A DNA stretch of 64,000 bases from Bombiscardovia asteroides_K (GCF_048001765.1 NZ_CP181447.1:1302001-1366000); one strand, 5' to 3'. Positions 44,458 through 54,243 are shown, counted from the stretch's first letter. Notes: generated by a model from the sequence alone, not told the origin. Numbers and translations are program-made.

Positions 44458-44630
44458 TGCTCACTTCCGGGAAGTGACATCACCGCCTCAATCGATGGTA
44501 CCGCCAGGCCCATAACTGCCAGGTCCTTCCTGGCACTCTTTCACAGCTTCTTGCTCTCAGCCCACGAGGTATGAGCTTGCATAGGTGCGCAAACTTCTGC
44601 TGATACTGGCGGCACCTGTACCTTGAGAGT

Positions 44631-45242
44631 TCAGGCGCTGACGCCATCCCCGCCAGAGCCGCCGCCACCCGTTGAGGGCGACGGCATCATCTGCTGGTAG
44701 AAGTCGTTCAGGGAAATGCCGTTGGCCAACAGCCAGAGCCAAGCCAGGGTGAAGAGCAGGTTGATGATCAGGGCAGCCATGGCCAGCCCGTAGCCCTTCA
44801 TATGCAGGTGACGTGTCCGATACATGGAAATGCCGCCGAGCAGAGCTGGAACCACAGGCATTGGAAGAAAGAGGGCCATGAAAAAGGCGATGATGGCACA
44901 GGGATCCCAGTGACCGTAGACAGGATTTTGGGAGGGATCGTTCAAATTGGGCATGCCCTGGGGAGGCCATCCCGGAGTACCAGGACGGGGTGTTTGGGGA
45001 TTGCCAGGATTTCCGCCGCCACTGGGGCCCGGCTGCCCCGCCATGGGCATGGGCCGGTTGGCGGGGCTACTCTGGGACGAGTCGGATTCCTTGGCCTTGG
45101 GTTCGGGATCCGGGCGACCGTATATGTACGGATTCCATCCTGGATAACGATCGGCGCGCGCGCCGTACAAGGGCTGGTCGCCCCCATCATGATCCTGGCG
45201 GTCAGGTCCTCCAGCTGTGCCCTGTTCTTGAGAATCCGTCAT
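44631..45242 (-). CDS. Proline-rich two-helix membrane protein (DUF4190-like)
   Basis: A 203-residue protein with a cytoplasmic Pro/Gly/Asn/Gln-rich N-terminus (about 1-110) and a C-terminal membrane part of two segments (about 115-145 with AIIAFFMALFLPMPVVPAL and about 155-175). GISMYRTRHLHMKGYGLAMA between them matches the DUF4190 pattern (IGxxxxxxxxxxKGRGLAIAG). I chose ATG 45242 (MTDSQEQG); the frame is open to 45308 but overlaps pheT. Function unknown. It directly follows pheT on the minus strand. Confidence 0.65.
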   Translation of the reverse strand: MTDSQEQGTAGGPDRQDHDGGDQPLYGARADRYPGWNPYIYGRPDPEPKAKESDSSQSSPANRPMPMAGQPGPSGGGNPGNPQTPRPGTPGWPPQGMPNLNDPSQNPVYGHWDPCAIIAFFMALFLPMPVVPALLGGISMYRTRHLHMKGYGLAMAALIINLLFTLAWLWLLANGISLNDFYQQMMPSPSTGGGGSGGDGVSA

Positions 45243-45267
45243 GTCCCTCGGTCCCCTTGATGCACGG

Positions 45268-47874
45268 TCAGGCGCGCAGTACGGCGCCCAGACCCGCAGT
45301 CTTGTCAACGATGGCCTGACGCAGGGATTCGCTGTCCTCGGACGTCAAAGTACGGTCCGGGGCGCGGAAGGTGACTGCGAAGGCCAGCGATTTTGCATGC
45401 TCACCGATCTGATCGCCAGTGAAAACGTCGAACAGCTCGATGGATTCAAGACTAGACCCAGCCGCTTCTCTGATGGCGGAAGTCAGGTCGGCAGCCGAGA
45501 CCGTGTCCGGCACGGTGAAGGCCAGATCCTGACGAACCGGCGGGAAGGTTGAAACCGGCTTGGCCTGCAGTGGGGTGTAGTCCAGATGGTCCAGCACCAT
45601 GTCCAGGCTCAGCTCGAAGGCGGCTGAGTGGGCGGGGAAGCCAAGAGCCTGATCAACACGTGGATGCAACTCGCCCACCATACCGACGAGCGTGCCGTCG
45701 TTGAGAACCAGCTTTGCAGTACGGCCCGGATGCCACTGGTCAGGCACCTGCTCGGCCGAGGGCTGCTCCAGCCGATAATCGGCACCCAGCCTGTCCAAAA
45801 CCCGGCGAGCCGATTCGACTGCATCGGTCCAATCCACATCCCTGGTGTCCTTGAGCCAGCCGTCCTCCTGGGCACGGCCCGTCAGCAAGGCCGCCACATG
45901 CAGCCGCTGCTCCGGCAGACCCTGGTCCAGGCGGGCCAGATCCTCATCACTGGGCCGCACGCCGCCTGGAAGGGTTGGTACCGCAGGAGCCTTGGGATCG
46001 CGACGGAAGACATAGCCGATCTCGAAGAGACGCACATCCGTGTTGCCACGTCGCAGGTTGCGCTCCACGGTGTTGGCCAGCGGCAGCAGCAGGCTCTGTC
46101 GCAGGTAGGGCCTGTCAGCGGCCATGGGATTGGCCAGCTCCACGCTGTTGACATGGACCTCATCAGGATCCATGCCGAAGTCCTTGAAATCATTGTCACC
46201 GACGAACGGGTAGTCCAGGACCTCGGTCAGCCCATACTCGGCCAGGGTGTCGGCCACCCAACGGCGACGCTGCTGGCGATCGGTCAGACCAACCGCACCG
46301 GACACCTTGGGTGATGGCACGGTGACGGGGATGCGATCGTAGCCCACCAGGCGGGCCACTTCCTCGACCAGGTCGCAGCCCTCGCCCAGGTCGGGCCTCC
46401 AGGTCGGCGGGGTCACCGACAGCTGTCCGGACGGCTCTCCCTGGACCGTGCAACCGATGTCGCGCAGAATGGCCACTATGCGCTGGGGCTCCACCTCCAG
46501 TCCTGTCAGCCGGGCCACCTCGCTGACGGAAAAGTCGATGACCGGCATGGGTTTGGTCTGGTTCATATCAAGCGGAGCATCCAGGTCCTGGCCGCCGGCA
46601 AGGCGATGCAGCAGGTCTGCGGCCATGGCTGCAGCAGCCGGTTGCATCTGCGGATCAACCCCACGCTCAAAGCGCTTGGAGGCCTCCGAGGGCAGCTTGT
46701 GGCGACGGGCGGTCCGGGCGATGGTGACCTGGTCGAAGTGGGCGGACTCGATCAGGATGTTCCGCGTCTGATCGGTCACCTCCCCATATAGACCCCCCAT
46801 GACTCCGGCCAGACCCAGGATGCGGGATCCCTCCTGCCCATCGGGCGAGTCGGTGATGAGCAGATCCTCGGTGCTGAGCTCACGATCCTTGCCATCCAGA
46901 GTGGTCAGGTGCTCGCCCTGCCTGGCCCTGCGGACGACGATGGGCCCGCTGAGCTTGTCCAGATCGTAGGCATGCAGGGGCTGGCCCAGATCCAACATGA
47001 CGTAGTTGGTGATGTCCACCGGCAGGCTGATGGAGCGCATGCCGGCCCGAACCAGCCGACGACGCATCCAGCTGGGAGTCGCCGCCTTGGGATCGCACCC
47101 GGTCAGGGCCCGCAGATAGTAGCGATCGCAACCGGGCTGACCATGAATGGGGTTGTTGTCCTCAACATGCACGGCCAGCGGAGCCTGATCCTCCCGAGTT
47201 GCAGAGGCCGGCACCGTCTTGTTCAGCTCAATCACCGGATCTGTATACTCAGCCCCTGTCGAGTGGTGGTATTCGCGGGCAACCCCCCTGTAGGAGAAGG
47301 CATAGCCACGATCGGGGGTGATGTTGATCTCAAGGACGGGCCTGTTCATATGGAGCAGGGCCATGGCATCGTCACCAGGCTTGAGCTGCTCATACTGTTC
47401 AGGGGTGAACCCGTAATTGCGCAGCAGGATGATGCCCTGATGGTCCGAACCCAGCCCCAACTCACGCTCGGAGGCGCACATGCCGTCCGAGATGTGGCCA
47501 TAGGTCTTGCGCGGTTCGATACGGAAGTCCCCGGGCAGAACGGCCCCCGGCAGAGTCACCACCACTTTCTCGCCCGCAGCCATGTTCGGGGCCCCGCAGA
47601 CGATGCCCCTGGGCACCTTGTGACCCTGGTCGTCCACAGCGTTGTACTGCTCGCCCACATCCACATGGCACCAGTTGATGGTCTTGCCGTTCTTCTGGGG
47701 CTCAGGCTCGGCATCCACCACATAGCCGACCACGATGGGCCCGGTCACTGTGGACTGATGGATGTCCTCTTCCTCCAGACCGACCCGGACCAGGTCCTTG
47801 GCCAGCTGTTCATAGGTCAGATCCTCAGGGACCTGCACATGCTCCTTGAGCCAGTCGATATCTACCATTGGCAT
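45268..47874 (-). CDS. pheT: Phenylalanyl-tRNA synthetase beta subunit
   Basis: An 868-residue PheT. The N-terminal tRNA-binding (EMAP/OB) domain lies at about 40-165 (IVVGYVVDAEPEPQ, VDVGE, VCGAPN). The B3/B4 editing region is at about 230-410, B5 follows, and the FDX-ACB anticodon domain ends the protein (STFPPVRQDLAF to the last residue). ATG 47874 is 7 bases after the pheS stop. Start MPMVDIDWLKEHV is standard. Expected to form the alpha2-beta2 enzyme with PheS. Confidence 0.95.
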   Translation of the reverse strand: MPMVDIDWLKEHVQVPEDLTYEQLAKDLVRVGLEEEDIHQSTVTGPIVVGYVVDAEPEPQKNGKTINWCHVDVGEQYNAVDDQGHKVPRGIVCGAPNMAAGEKVVVTLPGAVLPGDFRIEPRKTYGHISDGMCASERELGLGSDHQGIILLRNYGFTPEQYEQLKPGDDAMALLHMNRPVLEINITPDRGYAFSYRGVAREYHHSTGAEYTDPVIELNKTVPASATREDQAPLAVHVEDNNPIHGQPGCDRYYLRALTGCDPKAATPSWMRRRLVRAGMRSISLPVDITNYVMLDLGQPLHAYDLDKLSGPIVVRRARQGEHLTTLDGKDRELSTEDLLITDSPDGQEGSRILGLAGVMGGLYGEVTDQTRNILIESAHFDQVTIARTARRHKLPSEASKRFERGVDPQMQPAAAAMAADLLHRLAGGQDLDAPLDMNQTKPMPVIDFSVSEVARLTGLEVEPQRIVAILRDIGCTVQGEPSGQLSVTPPTWRPDLGEGCDLVEEVARLVGYDRIPVTVPSPKVSGAVGLTDRQQRRRWVADTLAEYGLTEVLDYPFVGDNDFKDFGMDPDEVHVNSVELANPMAADRPYLRQSLLLPLANTVERNLRRGNTDVRLFEIGYVFRRDPKAPAVPTLPGGVRPSDEDLARLDQGLPEQRLHVAALLTGRAQEDGWLKDTRDVDWTDAVESARRVLDRLGADYRLEQPSAEQVPDQWHPGRTAKLVLNDGTLVGMVGELHPRVDQALGFPAHSAAFELSLDMVLDHLDYTPLQAKPVSTFPPVRQDLAFTVPDTVSAADLTSAIREAAGSSLESIELFDVFTGDQIGEHAKSLAFAVTFRAPDRTLTSEDSESLRQAIVDKTAGLGAVLRA

Positions 47875-47881
47875 CTGACGG

Positions 47882-48949
47882 TCACTCCCCCATCTCGAAC
47901 TGCTGGCTGAACCGCACGTCGCCTTCTACCAGGTCGTGCATGTCATTGATGTCGTGGCGCAGGAGCAGGGTGCGCTCCATGCCCACGCCGAAGGCGAAGC
48001 CTGAGTAGCGCTGCGGGTCCACGCCGGCCGATCTCAGAACGTTGGGGTTGACCATGCCGCAGCCTCCCCATTCGATCCATCCGGGGCCGCCCTTTTTGTC
48101 CGGGAACCAGAGGTCCATCTCGGCGCTGGGCTCGGTGAAGGGGAAGTATGAGGGACGCAGTCTGGTCCGGGCCTCGGGGCCGAACATGGCCACGGCGAGC
48201 TTGTCCAGGGTGCCCTTGAGGTCGGCCATGGTCAGGTGTTCATCGACGGCGATGGCCTCGCACTGGTGGAAGACCGGGGTGTGGGTGGCATCCAGCTCGT
48301 CGGTGCGGAAGACCCTGCCGGTGCAGGCCACGTAGAGTGGCACACCGCGTGTTATCAAGGAACGGGCCTGGTCCGGCGAAGTGTGTGTGCGCATGACCAT
48401 GTTGGAGCCGACGAAGCCGGCGGCATCCCTGGCCTGGTTGCCCTTGACGTAGAAAGTGTCCTGCATCTGGCGGGCAGGATGGTCAGGGCCGAAGTTGAGG
48501 GCATCGAAGTTGTACCACTCGGCCTCAAGCTCGGGGCCTTGGGCGATGCTCCAACCCATGGAGACAAAGAAGTCCTCCACGTCCTCCATGAGCTTGGACA
48601 GCGGGTGCCGGGCGCCCTGGGGACGGCGGTTGACCGGCAGGGTCATGTCCACCTGCTCGGCGGCCAGACGGCGGGACTCCTCCTCCTGGCGCAGCTGCCG
48701 CTCCTTGAGCCCGTAGGCACGACCGAAGTCAGCCTTGAGCTTGCCCGCTAGGCGGCCGGCGGTCTTCTTCTGATCCGCTGGCAGCCTTCCGATCATCCGT
48801 CCGGAACCGGCCAGGGCTGAACCTGTCCCCGCATACTGGGCCTTGATCGCCTTGAGCTCTTCCAAATCGGAGGCTTCGCGAATCCTGCCGATGCCCTCGT
48901 TGACCTCGTCGGTCATCGCCGCGGGGTCGAATTCTACCTGTGCCACCAT
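47882..48949 (-). CDS. pheS: Phenylalanyl-tRNA synthetase alpha subunit
   Basis: A 355-residue class II synthetase catalytic subunit. It has RTHTSPDQAR and VFRTDELDATHTPVFHQCEA (motif 2), and GFAFGVGMERTLLLRH (motif 3). The N-terminal coiled region (about 1-90) binds tRNA-Phe. I preferred ATG 48949 (GGAAAGG upstream) over TTG 48970. It forms an operon with pheT; the SpoU methyltransferase gene lies just upstream. Confidence 0.95.
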   Translation of the reverse strand: MVAQVEFDPAAMTDEVNEGIGRIREASDLEELKAIKAQYAGTGSALAGSGRMIGRLPADQKKTAGRLAGKLKADFGRAYGLKERQLRQEEESRRLAAEQVDMTLPVNRRPQGARHPLSKLMEDVEDFFVSMGWSIAQGPELEAEWYNFDALNFGPDHPARQMQDTFYVKGNQARDAAGFVGSNMVMRTHTSPDQARSLITRGVPLYVACTGRVFRTDELDATHTPVFHQCEAIAVDEHLTMADLKGTLDKLAVAMFGPEARTRLRPSYFPFTEPSAEMDLWFPDKKGGPGWIEWGGCGMVNPNVLRSAGVDPQRYSGFAFGVGMERTLLLRHDINDMHDLVEGDVRFSQQFEMGE

Positions 48950-49018
48950 GGACCTTTCCACTGTTGCCAATGCCGTGTCCGGGCCGCAAATCAGCGGAAA
49001 TCCCGGTCGTTGACGCCT

Positions 49019-49939
49019 TCACATTCTTTCAATACGACTCGACATGGCCATGGCGTAGAGCAGCACTGCAGCCGAGGTAGCCAGATTGAGGGATTCAGCC
49101 CGCCCATATATGGGTATGCGGACGATCTGATCCATGGACTGCAACAGCTCATTGGGCAGTCCACGTGCCTCATTGCCGAAGAGCAGGGCCATGGGTTGAC
49201 CCGCCGAGTCTGGCTTGGCCAGGGAACCGCTCGCCATCAAATCAGTCAGGGAGCTGACGGGTTTATCCGGTGTTCCATAGACATCCGCGGCCACCATGGT
49301 CCGGCCCTGCCGTCTGCACAAGGCCAGGAAGTCCTCGGTACTCATGGTCATCAGGGGGATGTGAAAGGCCGAGCCAGCCGTGGAGCGAATGACCTTGGGA
49401 TTGGTGGGTTCCACGCACTGGTCCACCAGTATGACTGCCCGGCAACCAGCGGCATCGGCGGTGCGAATGACGGTTCCGGCATTGCCTGGATCACGAATCT
49501 GCCAGAAGGCCGCCACCAGGTCGATCCCCTTCACTGCCAAATCCCGAGAATCCTCATGATCCGTCGGTTGAGCCAAAAATCCATTAGTGCGCGCCTGGGC
49601 CAGGATTCCTTGGGCATTGCCGCTGATGGCATGCATGACCCGGGCCGAGACGAAGTGCCCATAGCAGTCAGGCAGCTCCCGGGCCTGCTCCATGATGGCA
49701 CCCACATTCTCATTGAGCGGTTGCGGTTGACCACCCTGGGCTGCAGAAGAGGATTCACCCGCCTGAATATAGAGGTCAGTCAGCAGGTCGGGACGCCAGC
49801 GGACCGCCTCGCGCACGCTCTGCGGCCCCTCTATCACGAAGCGGCCATGACGCTGCCGGGCCCGCCGATCCTGCAGTTCAGCCAGGCGACGAATTCGTTG
49901 GGCATGGGGATTGTCAAGGAGGGAATCATCAAATGGCAT
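49019..49939 (-). CDS. SpoU/TrmH-family RNA 2'-O-methyltransferase
   Basis: A 306-residue SPOUT methyltransferase. The N-terminal substrate-binding region is followed by the knotted domain: DPGNAGTVIRTADAAGC, LLFGNEARGLP and RIPIYGRAESLNLATSAAVLLY. Position upstream of pheS matches the common actinobacterial rRNA-methyltransferase (RlmB/TsnR-like) arrangement; the exact target is unknown. ATG 49939 (MPFDDSLLDN) looks more natural than the longer frame to 49999. Confidence 0.85.
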   Translation of the reverse strand: MPFDDSLLDNPHAQRIRRLAELQDRRARQRHGRFVIEGPQSVREAVRWRPDLLTDLYIQAGESSSAAQGGQPQPLNENVGAIMEQARELPDCYGHFVSARVMHAISGNAQGILAQARTNGFLAQPTDHEDSRDLAVKGIDLVAAFWQIRDPGNAGTVIRTADAAGCRAVILVDQCVEPTNPKVIRSTAGSAFHIPLMTMSTEDFLALCRRQGRTMVAADVYGTPDKPVSSLTDLMASGSLAKPDSAGQPMALLFGNEARGLPNELLQSMDQIVRIPIYGRAESLNLATSAAVLLYAMAMSSRIERM

Positions 49940-50159
49940 GGGCACAACTCTAACCCCGGCAGTCGAGAGCATCGCTGACGGACCCTCATGAGCCCACATC
50001 TGTGGGAAATTTCACTGAAAGAAGGGTCTGCACCCCTTGTGCTCGGCCAACAAGGGGCTAGGGTAAAAGAACCGGTCGGGTCGACCACGTCCATCGCTGG
50101 TATGGCGCAGACCGACCATGGCACATCTGGCTTGGCCAGAATCATTGTGAGGAGACGAT

Positions 50160-50780
50160 ATGCCCGTATACACCCTTCCCGATCTGCCCTACGACTACTC
50201 GGCACTGGAGCCGTACGTGTCCGGCAAGATCATGGAGCTGCACCATGACAAGCACCATCAGGCTTATGTGAACGGGGCCAACAAGGCCCTGGAGCAGATC
50301 CACGATGCCGCCGAGTCCGGCAACGTGGCCCAGTCCAACCTGCTGGAGAAGAACCTGGCCTTCAACCTGGCCGGGCACAAGAACCACTCCATCTTCTGGA
50401 AGAACATGGCCCCGGCCGACGGCCAGGAGCCCACTGGCGAACTGAAGGCCGCCATCGAGGACCAGTTCGGGTCCTTCCAGGGCTTCCAGACCTACTTCGA
50501 GTCCATGTGTGCAGGCATCCAGGGCTCCGGCTGGGCCGTCCTGGCCTGGGATACCCTGGGCGAGCGCCTGGTCACCCTGCAGATGTACGACCACCAGGGC
50601 AACCTGCCCGTCACCATCTTCCCGCTGGTTCTGCTGGACCTCTGGGAGCACGCCTACTACCTGGAGTACCTGAACGACCGTGCCAGCTACGTCAAGGCCT
50701 GGTGGCACATCGTCAACTGGGAGGATGCTTCCAAGCGTTTCGACGAAGTGCGCAACATCAACACCACTCTGGCCAGGTAA
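50160..50780 (+). CDS. sodA: Superoxide dismutase, Fe/Mn family
   Basis: A 206-residue Fe/Mn superoxide dismutase. The metal ligands are in ELHHDKHHQAYVNGANKALE, NLAGHKNHSIFWKNM and DLWEHAYYLEYLNDRASYV (Asp and His). Fe versus Mn cannot be settled from sequence by eye. GAGGAG just upstream of ATG 50160 fits a ribosome-binding site. It is monocistronic with a terminator after it. SOD genes are rare in most bifidobacteria. Confidence 0.93.
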   Translation: MPVYTLPDLPYDYSALEPYVSGKIMELHHDKHHQAYVNGANKALEQIHDAAESGNVAQSNLLEKNLAFNLAGHKNHSIFWKNMAPADGQEPTGELKAAIEDQFGSFQGFQTYFESMCAGIQGSGWAVLAWDTLGERLVTLQMYDHQGNLPVTIFPLVLLDLWEHAYYLEYLNDRASYVKAWWHIVNWEDASKRFDEVRNINTTLAR

Positions 50781-50824
50781 AGGGCCAGCGCTTCCGACCA
50801 CAGGCAAACCCTGGCCCTTTCCCC
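50779..50824 (+). terminator. Terminator after sodA
   Basis: AAAGGGCCAG (50779-50788) pairs with CTGGCCCTTT (50811-50820), followed by CCCC; the stem starts in the stop codon. Confidence 0.75.
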
Positions 50825-50894
50825 TCTCTGCGGGAGGTGGAAAGGGCCGGGGTTCCTCTATATCTGGATCTGGAGCCTGCGAAAACCGCAGCGA

Positions 50895-53390
50895 TCAGTT
50901 GCCGAAGAAGGCGATGGAGCCGGTCAGGGCAGCCACGGTCAGAGAGATTGCGGGCACAGCCAGACAGATAAGCAGAAAACCCACATCACGAGTTCTGACA
51001 TGGGAAACCCTGGCATGAGTTCGTGGCGTGTTGCCGCCGAAGCCCCGGGCCTCCATGGCCGTAGCCAAGGTCGTCGAACGCCTTATGGACAAGACCAGCA
51101 GAGCGAAGGCCTGGGGCATGAAAGCCTTGAAACGGTTCTCATCGCCCAGTCCGCGACTGCGGCGCGAGGCAGTCAGGGCCGACCAGTCGTCCTTGAGAAC
51201 AGTGAAAAGCCGCATACCGGCCAACCCGCCATAGACGAAGCGATCAGGCAGATGAAGCACCTGGCTGAAGGCATCGGCCAAGTCAGTGGCATCTACTCCC
51301 AGCACGGTGATGATGGCAGGGATTCCGATAGCCAGTATTCGCAGTGCAGTAGCCAGGGCCAGGTCCAGCGATCGCTGGGTGATGTGGATCATCCCCCACT
51401 GCCAGAAAGTCGCGCCGCCGCTCTTTCCATAGAGGATGATTGCCAGGGCCGAACCCGGTGCCCCCAGGAAGATGGGCCAGGTGGATCTGACCACGCGCAG
51501 GGGTGTAAAGCCTGCCGCGCCCAGCAGCAGGAATTCCAGAACCAGGGCCATCGTGGCCGAGACCGGGTCCAGGCTGATCAGCAGGGGCAGAGCCGCCAGA
51601 AAGGCCCCGATCAGACGGAAGGCTGGATTGATGGAGGCTATGTAGGGCGACCGGCTGGCCGGTTTGACCGGCTCGTCCCGCTGATCCATTGGCGTGACAG
51701 TCAGTCTGGCGGCAACAGTCTCTTGGCGAACCTGCATATCTGACTCGGCTGCTGGCCAGATGGCCTTCCGGGCTCCTGGGGGTGTCATCTCCACCAGACG
51801 GGCATTCAGGGCCTGGACCAGCTCCCTGTCGTGGGTGACCAGGATGATGCAGGCTCCCTGGTCGCGCAGGTCTGCAATCAGCTGAGCCATGTTGACCCAG
51901 GTGTTCCTGTCTTGACCGAAGGTGGGCTCGTCAAGAATCAGCACCTGGGGTGCTGCCGCCAGGGCCGAGGCCACGGTGAGCCGCCGCTTCTCGCCGCCGG
52001 AGAGCGTGTAAGGGTTGGCGCGAGCGTACTGCCTCAGACTAAAGCGACTCAGCAGCTCCTGGGCGCGGGACTGAGCCTGGTCCTCGGTCATGCCGGTGCG
52101 GATGGGAGCCAGCTTGACCTCTTCCAGGACCGTACCCCGGGCGAACTGATGCTCGGGATTCTGAAAAACATAGGCAATACGCGCGGCCAGTTGGGATGAG
52201 GTCCACCGGATGGGCTCGGGCTGCGTGGGCATCTGCCCCTGGGGTCCCCGAAGTAGGCGTTCCTGGGCAAGGACCGAACCAGCCACCGGCTCCAGCAAAC
52301 CAGCCAGGGTCATGGCCAGAGTAGACTTGCCGGCTCCGTTGGCTCCGACCAAGGCCGTGACCTGCCCGGCCCTGAATTCCAGATCGATGTGCTCGGCCAC
52401 GGCCTTACCCTGACGACCAACCGCCAGATCCTGCGCGGTCAACAGGACAGGATGCTCATCCTGTCCAGGGCTGGATTGCCCAGACCTGACCTGGCCCCGT
52501 CCAAGCTCAGGAAGCGAATCCCTGGCGCTCCTATAAGCCTCGGGAACCCAGATGCCCAAGGAGGCAAGGTCCAGCCCGGGATCGGTGAAGACCTCATCGG
52601 GGCTGCCGTCGGCTATGATCACAGACTTGCGATAGGCTGCAGCATCCGGTCCGCCGGTGCCATCTTCAACCTCACCCAACCCAAGTACAATGACTCGGTC
52701 GATCATGTCCATCCAAGGCCCTGCTCGGTGCTCGACCAGAATCATAGTGGAACCTTGCCGGTCCAGAACCTTTCTGACGGCATCGACTATCTGCTCGACA
52801 CCGACCGGATCCAGGTTGGCCGTGGGCTCGTCCAGCAGGAGCAGCCCAGGCTGCATGGCCAGAGCGCCAGCCAGGGCCAGACGCTGCATCTGCCCTCCAC
52901 TCAGATGCATGGTGGACCGGGTCAGCTGAAGGTCGGCCAGGCCCACCTCGGCCATGGCCTGCCGCACCCGTGGCCAAATCTGATCCCGGGGCAATCCCAT
53001 GTTCTCTGGTCCGAAAGCTACGTTATCGCCAAGCCGCTGAAAGATGGCCTGAGCGTCCGGATCCTGCAGAACCAGGCCCACACGTCCCCGGCTGGAGACG
53101 GCGGGATTGCCGTCAATCAAGACCTGCCCTTGGGTCACCCCGCCCTCGTCATCCTCGACCTGGTCCTGACTGCTCTGCGGGGCATGATCGCCCAGCAGTC
53201 CGGCCACACCCTCAAGGATGGTCGATTTGCCAATGCCGGAGGCTCCCAGCAGAAGCACCCGCTGACCTGCAGGAATGCTCAGCGAGAGATCCCTGACGGC
53301 GAAGTGGTTCCTGTAGGCATGGCGGTACCCCCAGCCGCGCAGTTCCAAAGCGGCTGGGCGGTAGGGATTGTCCTGGATGCTCTGATCCAC
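50895..53390 (-). CDS. Fused ECF transporter A-A-T protein (YkoD/YkoC-like)
   Basis: An 831-residue fusion. ATPase 1 has GASGIGKST and LSGGQMQRLALAG with LLLDEPTANLD; ATPase 2 has GANGAGKSTLAMTL and LSGGEKRRLTVAS with LILDEPTFGQD. The last 230 residues are a membrane EcfT unit with ATAMEARGFGGN, the motif that couples to the ATPases. So the energising module is in one chain. GTG 53390 is used since it starts at VDQSIQDNPYRP, with GAGG 7 bases upstream; the longer frame to 53501 overlaps ykoE. Works with the YkoE S component; substrate is thiamine precursor (HMP) by riboswitch. Confidence 0.87.
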   Translation of the reverse strand: MDQSIQDNPYRPAALELRGWGYRHAYRNHFAVRDLSLSIPAGQRVLLLGASGIGKSTILEGVAGLLGDHAPQSSQDQVEDDEGGVTQGQVLIDGNPAVSSRGRVGLVLQDPDAQAIFQRLGDNVAFGPENMGLPRDQIWPRVRQAMAEVGLADLQLTRSTMHLSGGQMQRLALAGALAMQPGLLLLDEPTANLDPVGVEQIVDAVRKVLDRQGSTMILVEHRAGPWMDMIDRVIVLGLGEVEDGTGGPDAAAYRKSVIIADGSPDEVFTDPGLDLASLGIWVPEAYRSARDSLPELGRGQVRSGQSSPGQDEHPVLLTAQDLAVGRQGKAVAEHIDLEFRAGQVTALVGANGAGKSTLAMTLAGLLEPVAGSVLAQERLLRGPQGQMPTQPEPIRWTSSQLAARIAYVFQNPEHQFARGTVLEEVKLAPIRTGMTEDQAQSRAQELLSRFSLRQYARANPYTLSGGEKRRLTVASALAAAPQVLILDEPTFGQDRNTWVNMAQLIADLRDQGACIILVTHDRELVQALNARLVEMTPPGARKAIWPAAESDMQVRQETVAARLTVTPMDQRDEPVKPASRSPYIASINPAFRLIGAFLAALPLLISLDPVSATMALVLEFLLLGAAGFTPLRVVRSTWPIFLGAPGSALAIILYGKSGGATFWQWGMIHITQRSLDLALATALRILAIGIPAIITVLGVDATDLADAFSQVLHLPDRFVYGGLAGMRLFTVLKDDWSALTASRRSRGLGDENRFKAFMPQAFALLVLSIRRSTTLATAMEARGFGGNTPRTHARVSHVRTRDVGFLLICLAVPAISLTVAALTGSIAFFGN

Positions 53391-53400
53391 TCCTGGACCT

Positions 53401-54075
53401 CTACTTCCCGGCCGTGCGAATATCGCGGCCGGAGGCGAAACGGTCCAAGGCCCCGGTGGCGGCGATGGCCTTGTAGAGGTACCAGACCAGCACTCCGGCA
53501 ATCAGGGCGCCCGAAATCAGGGTGGCTATCAGATAGATCACCCCGTAAGGACCGGTCAAGTTGATGGCCTGCAGGTGCGTGCAGAAGGAGTACAGCCAGC
53601 AGCCGAAACCAGCGGCAGCGCCCGACAGCGCCACCGTAGACATATTCCAACGCCGGTACCGCAGCAGCATGAAGACCAGCTCGGCCATGAAGCCCTGAAG
53701 CAGACCGATCAGTATGGTCTCCACAGGCACCCAAAGGCTGCCCAGCAGCGACTCCAGGATGGCGGCGACCAGCTCGGCATAGACTGCTGCACCTGGCTTG
53801 CGTACGATGACCGATGCCAAAGGCCCGGCAAATAGGTAGAGACCGTTGAGAATGCCGCCCAGACCGGGCACAACCCCGTCCAGGAAGGACCAGGGAATGC
53901 TGGTCACCATGGCGACCACCCAGTAGATGACGGCGGAAGCCACCCCGATGACCGAGGCAACAGCGATATCCACCACCCTCCACCGTCTGGAGGGGATCCT
54001 GACCTGAGAGGGAGTCCCTTCAGACTCTGGCTCCGGTCCGGAAACAGTATTGTTCATGAAATGACCATCGGTCAT
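53401..54075 (-). CDS. ykoE: YkoE-like ECF substrate-binding membrane protein
   Basis: A 224-residue, roughly six-helix membrane protein of the YkoE family (HMP/thiamine ECF S component). It carries GIASAVIYWVVAMV-like SVIGVASAVIYW, the GGILNGLYLFAGPLA segment and ELVAAILESLLGS. ATG 54075 has GAGGAAAGG about 9 bases upstream and leaves room for the riboswitch; an in-frame ATG at 54129 is possible but would start almost inside the riboswitch. It is followed by the fused A-A-T gene 10 bp away. Confidence 0.83.
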   Translation of the reverse strand: MTDGHFMNNTVSGPEPESEGTPSQVRIPSRRWRVVDIAVASVIGVASAVIYWVVAMVTSIPWSFLDGVVPGLGGILNGLYLFAGPLASVIVRKPGAAVYAELVAAILESLLGSLWVPVETILIGLLQGFMAELVFMLLRYRRWNMSTVALSGAAAGFGCWLYSFCTHLQAINLTGPYGVIYLIATLISGALIAGVLVWYLYKAIAATGALDRFASGRDIRTAGK

Positions 54076-54138
54076 GATCTTGTGCCTTTCCTCGGGGCGC
54101 TCCCCTTGAGCGCCATCCCGTTCAGGCACGGGTCCAGT

Positions 54139-54235
54139 GACATCCGTGCGCCGGCATTACCCGGTAAACGTTCGTCCGGTTGAGGCTGAGCCTCCTCTCA
54201 GCCGCACGCCCTTAGGCATACGGCCCCCGTGTCAC
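54139..54235 (-). promoter_or_regulatory. TPP (THI-box) riboswitch before ykoE
   Basis: On the minus strand the leader shows GCGGCTGAGAGG (the CUGAGA pyrimidine-sensing segment), a G/C hairpin GAGGCTCAGCCTC, and CCGGGTAATGCCGGCG, the conserved pyrophosphate-sensor arm, ending near CACGGATGTC; the outer GACACGG/CCGTGTC-type pairing closes P1. This is a thiamine pyrophosphate aptamer, so expression should fall when TPP is abundant. No clear terminator hairpin was found between it and the start codon, so translational control is likely. Confidence 0.88.
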
Positions 54236-54243
54236 CTGTCATC

